Of a DNA stretch of 11,199 nt, positions 7,699 to 11,199 are shown piece by piece. Both the position numbers and the translations under genes were made by a program. Under the pieces are notes generated by a model, which did no database searches, was not told where the DNA came from, and saw only the letters and a list, made by a program, of their open reading frames with translations. Numbering within the stretch: position 1 is the first letter of the stretch; each line of letters starts with the position of its first letter. Origin of the DNA: an uncultured Bacilli bacterium (GTDB taxonomy: Bacteria > Bacillota_I > Bacilli_A > RF39 > UBA660); contig CANQDH010000022.1 of assembly GCA_947591565.1 (NCBI GenBank), forward strand, positions 1 through 11,199, read 5' to 3'.

Positions 7699-8366
7699 AA
7701 TGTCTTATATCCGATTTTGATGGAACTTTATATGATGACAATTTTATAAATAATATTAAAAGTGTTAAAGAATTTGTGTCTAAAGGGAACTTTTTTATCA
7801 TAAATACTGGTCGTACTTTTGAAAATATAAAAAGGGCCATTTCAAGTTATGATATACCTTATAAATATTTAATATGTAGTGATGGGGCTGCTATATATAA
7901 TGAAAATGATGAAATGATATATAGTAAATATTTAAGTGATGATATTAAAAATGAAATTATATCTTTCTTAAAAAGCCATACTGAAATAAAAAAAAGAACA
8001 TATGATAACAATTATATGTTAACTGATAATAGTGATGAAAAAATAAGCCGATGTTTTGGCACAACTTTAGATAAGAAGAAAGATCAAATCTTAGCTGATG
8101 AACTTAATCAAAAACCATATCTTAAAGCTTATTTAAGTACATACTGGATTAATGTTTTAGATAAAAAGATTAATAAAAAAGAGGCTATTAAATATCTCGA
8201 ACCATCTTTAGGACAAATATATTCTGTAGGTGATTCTATTAATGATATCGAAATGTTACAATCTTATCATGGCTATGTGATGGCTAAAAATGAAATAGGT
8301 GATTGCGATTTACCAGTTGTACTTTCGGTTGAAGAATTAATTAATAAATTATTAAAAGACACCTAA
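7695..8366 (+). CDS. Cof-type HAD-superfamily hydrolase
   Basis: A 223-residue cytoplasmic phosphatase of the Cof/HAD-IIB type, which usually acts on sugar phosphates or similar small phosphoesters. Motif I is DFDGT with D7 and D9, motif II is NTGRT, and a Lys in KKEAIKYL fits motif III. Motif IV is GDSINDIEML (179-188). The segment between is a reduced C2 cap, making the protein shorter than the usual 260-280. The start is a TTG at 7695 whose last two bases belong to the TGA stop of the pilin gene. GGTGA at 7684-7688 gives good spacing, and the nearby ATG at 7700 is out of frame. Coupled translation with the pilin gene is likely, although no functional link is obvious. The substrate cannot be told from sequence. 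Confidence 0.88.
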   Translation: MKCLISDFDGTLYDDNFINNIKSVKEFVSKGNFFIINTGRTFENIKRAISSYDIPYKYLICSDGAAIYNENDEMIYSKYLSDDIKNEIISFLKSHTEIKKRTYDNNYMLTDNSDEKISRCFGTTLDKKKDQILADELNQKPYLKAYLSTYWINVLDKKINKKEAIKYLEPSLGQIYSVGDSINDIEMLQSYHGYVMAKNEIGDCDLPVVLSVEELINKLLKDT

Positions 8367-8376
8367 TGTGTCTTTT
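8354..8376. terminator. Bidirectional terminator holding both stop codons in its loop
   Basis: AAAAGACAC (8354-8362) pairs perfectly with GTGTCTTTT (8368-8376) around the 5-base loop CTAAT. It ends in T-runs on both strands. The TAA stop of the HAD gene (8364-8366) and the TAG stop of the facing gene (8365-8363) overlap by two bases and both lie in the loop. Confidence 0.85.
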
Positions 8377-8899
8377 CTTTAACTTTATATGTAAGTGATT
8401 CGTTTAAGTAGCACACGCTACATATTATTTGTAAAATGAAAGTTATAACAATACATATATCAAAAATAACAATAAGATTAGTAAATCTTGTATATATAAA
8501 TCCTAAACAAACCGTTATAAATAGAATTGTTGTTTTAATTTTACCAATAAATTTCGTACAATTATATTTACCATTAATATAAGAAATAACATTGATGATA
8601 GTTATTAATATTTCACCAATTAAACATAAAATCATTAAAGCATTTTGAGGAATTAATGAAATAGCTAAACAACCTCCAAATAGTTTATCAGCAACAGTAT
8701 CTAATTTAGCACCAAATGATGATACAAGATGAAATGATCTAGCAATCAATCCATCAAGACAATCTGTTAAAGAGGCAATAACTATTAAAACAATACTTGT
8801 TTTAAAGTTACCTATAAATGATAAATAAATAATGAAAGGAATAAGTAAAATTCTTATAAAGGTCAAAATATTAGGAATATTTTTAATCAACTTTTTCAT
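8363..8899 (-). CDS. pgsA: CDP-alcohol phosphatidyltransferase, PgsA-type
   Basis: This 178-residue membrane enzyme most likely makes phosphatidylglycerol phosphate from CDP-diacylglycerol and glycerol 3-phosphate. The family signature is complete: D46-x2-D49-G50-x2-A53-R54-x8-G63-x3-D67-x3-D71, the residues that bind metal and the CDP group. The opening NIPNILTFIRILLIP is typical of PgsA, and hydrophobic segments before and after the signature fit about six membrane helices. A phosphatidylserine or cardiolipin-type member cannot be excluded. The start at 8899 follows GGAGGC by five bases; an in-frame ATG 39 bases upstream lacks a binding site. It converges on the HAD gene with a shared terminator and has a long structured leader. 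Confidence 0.87.
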   Translation of the reverse strand: MKKLIKNIPNILTFIRILLIPFIIYLSFIGNFKTSIVLIVIASLTDCLDGLIARSFHLVSSFGAKLDTVADKLFGGCLAISLIPQNALMILCLIGEILITIINVISYINGKYNCTKFIGKIKTTILFITVCLGFIYTRFTNLIVIFDICIVITFILQIICSVCYLNESLTYKVKEKTH

Positions 8900-8947
8900 A
8901 ACTAGCCTCCATGCTGAATATTTTAAATTGAAAAACATATAATTTAA

Positions 8948-8995
8948 TGTATTAATTTATGTTAATACAGGGAAACACGTAGGATTACGGTTTCC
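8948..8995 (-). promoter_or_regulatory. Two stacked hairpins in the pgsA leader
   Basis: GGAAAC (8971-8976) pairs with GTTTCC (8990-8995). Inside it, CGTA (8978-8981) pairs with TACG (8986-8989) around a 4-base loop, leaving one bulged A. Two bases further downstream on the minus strand, TGTATTAA (8948-8955) pairs with TTAATACA (8962-8969). Both lie between the likely promoter and the start codon at 8899. They may control the message; I match them to no known riboswitch. Confidence 0.5.
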
Positions 8996-9008
8996 TTTTA
9001 CTTTAATT

Positions 9009-9014
9009 ATTATA
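9009..9014 (-). promoter_or_regulatory. Likely -10 box for pgsA
   Basis: A perfect TATAAT on the minus strand. The -35 region at the expected distance is poor (TTCCTT). A start near 9002 would give a leader of roughly 100 bases. Confidence 0.4.
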
Positions 9015-9055
9015 CTAAATTTTTAAGAAAAAAGGAATAGGTTACTAATATTTTA

Positions 9056-9084
9056 TTGAAATATATATATAATTATGTTAAGAT
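9056..9084 (+). promoter_or_regulatory. Promoter of tRNA-Thr
   Basis: TTGAAA (9056-9061) and TAAGAT (9079-9084) are 17 bases apart, with TGT before the -10 box. The predicted start at about 9091 is nine bases before the mature tRNA. Confidence 0.6.
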
Positions 9085-9099
9085 AAATATGAATTAAAT

Positions 9100-9173
9100 G
9101 CTGATTTAGTTTAGTGGTAAAACAGATGCATGGTAAGCATCAGAGGACTGTTCAATTCAGTCATTCAGCACCA
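9100..9173 (+). tRNA. tRNA-Thr (anticodon GGU)
   Basis: The 74-base gene folds as a full cloverleaf. The acceptor stem GCTGATT/ATTCAGC has one U-U mismatch, the D stem is GTTT/AAAC, and the anticodon stem GATGC/GCATC closes the loop ATGGTAA. The T stem is GACTG/CAGTC around TTCAATT. The anticodon is GGT at positions 34-36, reading ACC and ACU. CCA is encoded. A37 is present, as expected for a t6A-modified tRNA. No duplicated 3' end of the tRNA is visible downstream, so there is no sign within the window of its use as an attachment site. Confidence 0.96.
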
Positions 9174-9186
9174 TGGTGATTGTAAA

Positions 9187-9240
9187 CTCGAATCAATTTA
9201 TTTCGAGAGTAATAAATATTAATAGAAATATTATTTTTTT
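9187..9240 (+). terminator. Terminator after tRNA-Thr
   Basis: CTCGAA (9187-9192) pairs with TTCGAG (9202-9207). A second AT-only hairpin, AATAAATATT (9211-9220) with AATATTATT (9227-9235), leads into the T-run at 9234-9240. Together they are a plausible end for the tRNA transcript. Confidence 0.55.
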
Positions 9241-9246
9241 GTATAT

Positions 9247-9280
9247 CTAAAAAGCCAAGTAATTTAAAAATACTTGACTT
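9247..9280 (-). terminator. Terminator on the minus strand, far downstream of the unknown gene
   Basis: On the minus strand AAGTCAAGTA (9280-9271) pairs over 10 positions, one of them G-U, with TACTTGGCTT (9261-9252). A T-run follows. The plus-strand version has a C-A mismatch in place of the G-U, so the minus strand is the intended one. It lies about 160 bases after the stop of the 9443-10081 gene, so the message would include the oriT-like hairpins. Confidence 0.7.
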
Positions 9281-9299
9281 TATTAAACCATTTTTTCCG

Positions 9300-9345
9300 A
9301 AATGTTAACACGCTATGGCTATTGGGTTAGCCAATAATGCTGTGC
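9300..9345 (-). other. Candidate origin of transfer, MobV/pMV158-like
   Basis: On the minus strand CACAGC (9344-9339) partly pairs with GCGTG (9313-9309), and the inner arms TGGCTA (9333-9328) and TAGCCA (9321-9316) pair perfectly around a 6-base loop. ATAGCGTGTTAAC follows the inner stem. As I recall it, the pMV158 oriT has the same plan: a GCACAC outer arm, an inner hairpin, then ATAGTGTG with the nick before TTA. A single C/T difference separates the nick-site cores. The remaining gap (9174-9442) holds only hairpins and no gene. No relaxase is in the window, so this could be a remnant. Confidence 0.5.
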
Positions 9346-9363
9346 AAAGGGAATTTTCCCTTT
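9346..9363. repeat. Hairpin next to the oriT-like site
   Basis: AAAGGGA (9346-9352) pairs with TCCCTTT (9357-9363) around a 4-base loop. It directly adjoins the oriT-like sequence. The function is unknown. Confidence 0.6.
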
Positions 9364-9398
9364 TGAAAATATATTTACAAAAGTTCATCATCACTTAC

Positions 9399-9417
9399 GA
9401 AATTACTTCGTAATTTC
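9399..9417. repeat. Hairpin with TTC loop in the 3' region of the unknown gene
   Basis: GAAATTAC (9399-9406) pairs perfectly with GTAATTTC (9410-9417). GTGCTTCGC follows at 9423-9431. It lies 26 bases after the stop of the minus-strand gene and lacks a T-run in that direction, so it may protect the 3' end of the message or be a remnant of a repeat element. Confidence 0.55.
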
Positions 9418-9442
9418 ATAACGTGCTTCGCTTTTTATATAT

Positions 9443-10081
9443 TTATTTTTTTGTATTTTCTTCTTGATTATTTGATAAATCAATATCTTTTGAAATATCA
9501 ATTTTAGAAACAATACATTCTAAAATTGAACTAAATTGATTTCCATTTATGTCAATATATGGTTGAGATGATTTTCTTTTTAATAATTCAATTGGAAATA
9601 TTTGTTCCTTGCATACTTCAGCTGCACTAATATATTGCTTCCTTAAATCTTCTTGTTTACTGAATATACCAACTAATTTGCTATCATAGTCATGAGGTGT
9701 ATGGGGATAATTACTTGGATTTGTACTTTCAATAAGGACATTGTGATATAACCTACTATATAATTGATATCCATTTCTAAAATCTTCATTTATACTTGAT
9801 TCATGTAACAAGCCCATTTGAATAGACCTAACAGTTTCTGAAATAGTAAAGAAATTTATTATTTGCTCTATATTTTTAGTTAAATCAAAATCTTTATAGT
9901 TTCTCGCTAATTCACTTATTGTAGATAAATATTCAATTTTTGCAATTGTACTTCCTTTAGAACCCCTTGCAACAGCAACATCTATCGTTGTTACATAACT
10001 AGATAATTCTTTTTTAGCTTTATCTACCATTGAAATTAATTGACCTAAATATTCAGTGTTTTTAAATTTTTCCATATACAT
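9443..10081 (-). CDS. Unknown 212-residue protein of the accessory region
   Basis: I do not recognise this protein. It has no signal peptide or membrane segment and looks largely helical. The first half (about 1-120) has regular amphipathic stretches such as EYLGQLISMVDKAKKELSSY and NIEQIINFFTISETVRSI. The middle is rich in Tyr, His and Pro (NPSNYPHTPHDYD), and the acidic C-terminus looks disordered. Its codon and residue use (more Ser, Gln and Thr) differs somewhat from the Lys/Ile/Asp-rich core genes, which fits transfer. The ATG at 10081 follows AAAGGAGGG; the second ATG at 10075 is also possible. The upstream in-frame GTG lies inside that site and is rejected. It has its own promoter with a dyad. 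A toxin-domain or immunity role cannot be shown. Confidence 0.75.
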   Translation of the reverse strand: MYMEKFKNTEYLGQLISMVDKAKKELSSYVTTIDVAVARGSKGSTIAKIEYLSTISELARNYKDFDLTKNIEQIINFFTISETVRSIQMGLLHESSINEDFRNGYQLYSRLYHNVLIESTNPSNYPHTPHDYDSKLVGIFSKQEDLRKQYISAAEVCKEQIFPIELLKRKSSQPYIDINGNQFSSILECIVSKIDISKDIDLSNNQEENTKK

Positions 10082-10100
10082 TGACCCTCCTTTCACATTA

Positions 10101-10139
10101 ATTATATCATATTTTTAACAAATATCAATAAATTTGTTA
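10101..10139 (-). promoter_or_regulatory. Promoter with operator-like dyad for the unknown gene
   Basis: On the minus strand TTGATA (10128-10123) and TATAAT (10106-10101) are 16 bases apart, with TGA before the -10 box. The dyad TAACAAAT (10116-10123) and ATTTGTTA (10132-10139) flanks the -35 box, as a repressor operator would. A second dyad TTTCTCAA (10142-10149) / TTGAGAAA (10175-10182) lies just beyond. Confidence 0.6.
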
Positions 10140-10201
10140 TATTTCTCAAGTTTGACAGTTTTAAAATATTTCAATTGAGAAAAATTTTTAACAAAAAATA
10201 G

Positions 10202-10228
10202 AAAACGTACTTGATACAGGTGCGTTTT
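10202..10228. repeat. Hairpin around the -35 box of the small RNA promoter
   Basis: AAAACGTAC (10202-10210) pairs with GTGCGTTTT (10220-10228) over nine positions, one a wobble. On the minus strand it is followed by CTATTTTTTG. It may be a back-up terminator that shields the 10081-9443 gene from toxin read-through. Confidence 0.45.
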
Positions 10229-10239
10229 TGTGTTACAAT
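10211..10239 (+). promoter_or_regulatory. Promoter of the antitoxin small RNA
   Basis: TTGATA (10211-10216) and TACAAT (10234-10239) are exactly 17 bases apart, with TGT before the -10 box. This is one of the strongest promoters in the window, as expected for an antisense RNA kept in excess. No ORF follows it. Confidence 0.75.
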
Positions 10240-10245
10240 GTATGT

Positions 10246-10358
10246 GTCAAGGATGCCTTGCATAAAATAAAAAAGGAATACCTAATTTTGTAGAGTTAGG
10301 TACTATTCCTAAAATTTAAGGTTAGTACCGACTTTATACAGTTGGTACTATTTTTATT
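10246..10358 (+). ncRNA. Putative type I antitoxin RNA
   Basis: A transcript of about 112 bases is framed by the strong promoter upstream and an intrinsic terminator. The terminator arms AGTACCGACT (10324-10333) and AGTTGGTACT (10340-10349) surround a 6-base loop and lead into ATTTTTATT. It contains a 5' hairpin CAAGG/CCTTG (10248-10260) and a larger hairpin at 10274-10310. It runs opposite to the toxin message and is fully complementary to its last 95 or so bases, including the final toxin codons. The family plan (Fst, TxpA/RatA, BsrG/SR4) is a convergent, overlapping antisense RNA that blocks translation or triggers decay. No start codon with a binding site is present. Confidence 0.68.
10262..10310 (-). 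terminator. Terminator of the toxin message
   Basis: On the minus strand AGGAATA (10310-10304) pairs with TATTCCT (10280-10274) and CCTAA (10300-10296) with TTAGG (10285-10281), with GTA bulged. TTTTTTATTTT follows. The same DNA forms the main hairpin of the antitoxin RNA on the other strand. Confidence 0.75.
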
Positions 10359-10426
10359 AACATGATTAAAATCATGATAATAAGGAGTATTATGATAGTG
10401 CAAAGATATTTCTCTGTCTTTCTCAT
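10334..10426 (-). CDS. Putative type I toxin, 30-residue hydrophobic peptide
   Basis: The peptide begins MRKTEKYLC, continues with an unbroken run of Ile, Leu and Met (about residues 9-24), and ends in KIVPTV. A basic N-terminus and one membrane helix are typical of pore-forming type I toxins such as Fst, TxpA and BsrG. I do not recognise this particular sequence and it may be a new family. Evidence that it is expressed: a near-perfect AAGGAGGTG (10440-10432) before the ATG, a minus-strand promoter upstream, and a strong terminator downstream. The ribosome binding site is sequestered in a hairpin, and a convergent antisense RNA covers its last codons. The stop codon lies in the loop of the antisense RNA's terminator. 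A small bacteriocin or a leader peptide is a less likely alternative. Confidence 0.72.
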   Translation of the reverse strand: MRKTEKYLCTIIILLIIMILIMLIKIVPTV

Positions 10427-10434
10427 AACATCAC

Positions 10435-10461
10435 CTCCTTCTACTTTAAAAAGTAAAGGAG
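10435..10461 (-). promoter_or_regulatory. Hairpin that sequesters the toxin ribosome binding site
   Basis: On the minus strand CTCCTT (10461-10456) pairs with AAGGAG (10440-10435), which is the ribosome binding site itself, and TACTT pairs with AAGTA within. This gives about 11 pairs with one bulged base. Such a fold would keep the full-length message untranslated until it is processed or refolded. Confidence 0.7.
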
Positions 10462-10488
10462 AATAGTACCTAAATTAACTAGGTATTC
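10461..10488. repeat. Copy of the antitoxin hairpin at the 5' end of the toxin message
   Basis: On the minus strand the toxin message opens with GAATACCTAG...TAGGTACTATTC. The antitoxin RNA contains GGAATACCTAA...TTAGGTACTATTCC (10275-10309) on the plus strand. Each RNA therefore carries the same bulged hairpin in its own sense direction, and the arms of one can pair with those of the other. Confidence 0.75.
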
Positions 10489-10496
10489 CTATAAAA

Positions 10497-10525
10497 ATAC
10501 TATCATATTATTAGCACATAAACAA
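10497..10525 (-). promoter_or_regulatory. Promoter of the toxin message
   Basis: On the minus strand TTGTTT (10525-10520) and TAGTAT (10502-10497) are 17 bases apart, with TGA before the -10 box. The start at about 10490 leaves a 64-base leader containing both leader hairpins. Confidence 0.6.
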
Positions 10526-10590
10526 GCGAACAAATACATTATTTTAATTTTTATAGATAATTTTGATGTTTGTGTTAAAACCAAAAACTG

Positions 10591-10618
10591 TTGATATTAA
10601 GTAATTTTGAGTTATACT
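10591..10618 (+). promoter_or_regulatory. Promoter of the broken gene
   Basis: TTGATA (10591-10596) and TATACT (10613-10618) are 16 bases apart. GGAGG (10633-10637) and an ATG (10644) follow, so the gene keeps intact signals in spite of its frameshift. Confidence 0.55.
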
Positions 10619-10643
10619 ATAATTATATTTTTGGAGGTATATT

Positions 10644-11199
10644 ATGGAAGTAAAAAAACGAGCAATGAGTATGATTCTTTTGATATTGATTTGATACAAG
10701 ATGAAAAAGTTTTATCAATTTATCAAACTGGTGCTGATATAAATTTATCTTGTAAATACGAAGATTACCGAAAAATATCTAGTATTTCTTTTAACATTAA
10801 TAGTAATCAAGGAGAAGTGTATTCCGTATTTGATAAATTTTATACAAATATAATAAATGGTAATATATTGGGTGAAGATGAAAATTTACCAAGTGTTCAA
10901 GAACAAATGCAATGTGAAAAAAGTACATCTTGGTATAAGTCTTTAGTTCAAAATAGTGTTATTACAATGTTATGTGATGCTTATCCTATTGAATACCCCA
11001 ATGTTTTAAAAATAATAAAAAAAGAGGATGACATAATTCTAACATTTGATAAATTTGATGGCGAATTTCCTAAAGTTCCATATTGTATAACAATTAACAT
11101 ACGTCAGTCTAGTTCAAGAATATTTGAGTTTCGGTTTTTTACAACAAATTTAATCAAATTTTATAAATATTTCATGAATTTTACGAAAATGTCTCATTT
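10644..11199 (+). pseudogene. Frameshifted and cut-off gene of an unnamed family
   Basis: From the ATG at 10644, after a good GGAGG, the frame reads MEVKKRAMSM and stops at 10692-10694. The frame that starts with TAT at 10670 is open for at least 176 codons to the window edge and has normal codon use. One extra A in the run of seven A (10652-10658) would join them as MEVKKTSNEYDSFDIDL... and restore a full gene of at least 185 residues. It is soluble, with acidic and aromatic residues. Segments such as LKIIKKEDDIILTF and a late INIRQSSSRIFEF recall a widespread unnamed Bacillota family ending in an RFRNSGSR-like stretch; this is from memory. The cause may be mutation, phase variation, slippage or a sequencing error. 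The 3' end lies beyond the window, in the inverted repeat. Confidence 0.7.
11123..11198. repeat. 76-base inverted repeat, right copy
   Basis: Reverse complement of 1-76 with one mismatch. Here it is coding sequence of the frameshifted gene, and it reaches to one base from the window end. The mismatch changes Ser (TCT) to Ala (GCT) in the left copy. Confidence 0.9.

Noticed and set aside
8897..8938. Longer pgsA start 39 bases upstream
   Set aside because: It has no binding site, and the family start is MKKLIKNIPNIL after GGAGGC.
9145..9173. Attachment site at the 3' end of tRNA-Thr
   Set aside because: I searched downstream for a second copy of the tRNA end and found none in the window.
10393..10467. 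24-residue plus-strand ORF (MIVQRYFSV...) with AAGGAG upstream
   Set aside because: It lies antisense to the toxin frame. The AAGGAG is part of the toxin coding sequence, no promoter drives it, and the composition is not membrane-like throughout.
10097..10530. CRISPR array from the hairpin repeats
   Set aside because: The repeats are two inverted hairpin copies with no regular spacing or spacers.
1..11199. The whole window as a transposon bounded by terminal inverted repeats
   Set aside because: No transposase or integrase is present, the interior is largely core genes, and the repeat is coding sequence.
1..11199. Mycoplasma genetic code (UGA as Trp)
   Set aside because: UGA ends the pilin gene in a sensible overlap, and Trp is encoded by TGG.

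Overview
The window is very AT-rich DNA from a low-GC Gram-positive bacterium (Bacillota; the Mollicutes-like or Erysipelotrichia-like gut lineages fit best). Evidence for this is the strong GGAGG and GGTGAT ribosome binding sites, TTGACA/TATAAT promoters, a 6S RNA next to tcdA, and a recD2 gene followed by a tiny membrane protein as in Bacillus. UGA is a stop codon here and Trp is UGG, so this is not the Mycoplasma code.

Positions 1-9240 look like ordinary chromosome. A 6S RNA gene (about 123-300) converges on a short glycerophosphodiester phosphodiesterase gene. Divergent from that gene runs tcdA, followed by an overlapping unknown gene, a membrane-anchored acidic protein, mtaB, recD2 and a 51-residue membrane protein. 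A separate unit has an orphan type IV pilin-like protein overlapping a Cof-type HAD phosphatase. Facing it is a pgsA-type CDP-alcohol phosphatidyltransferase with a structured leader, then tRNA-Thr(GGU). Three loci concern the same tRNA position: TcdA and MtaB both modify t6A37, and the tRNA-Thr carries the A37 that receives t6A.

Positions 9240-11199, beyond the tRNA, look accessory. A sequence resembling a MobV-type origin of transfer lies near 9300-9345. An unrecognised 212-residue gene follows, with a dyad at its promoter. Next is a compact locus with the layout of a type I toxin-antitoxin system: a 30-residue hydrophobic peptide on the minus strand, its ribosome binding site locked in a hairpin, and a convergent small RNA on the plus strand overlapping the end of its message. 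Last is a gene broken by a one-base shift in a run of seven A and cut by the window end.

The two ends of the window carry a 76-base inverted repeat with one mismatch. At the right end it is the coding sequence of the broken gene, so the left end carries a fragment of a second copy on the minus strand.

All calls come from reading the sequence; no database search was possible.
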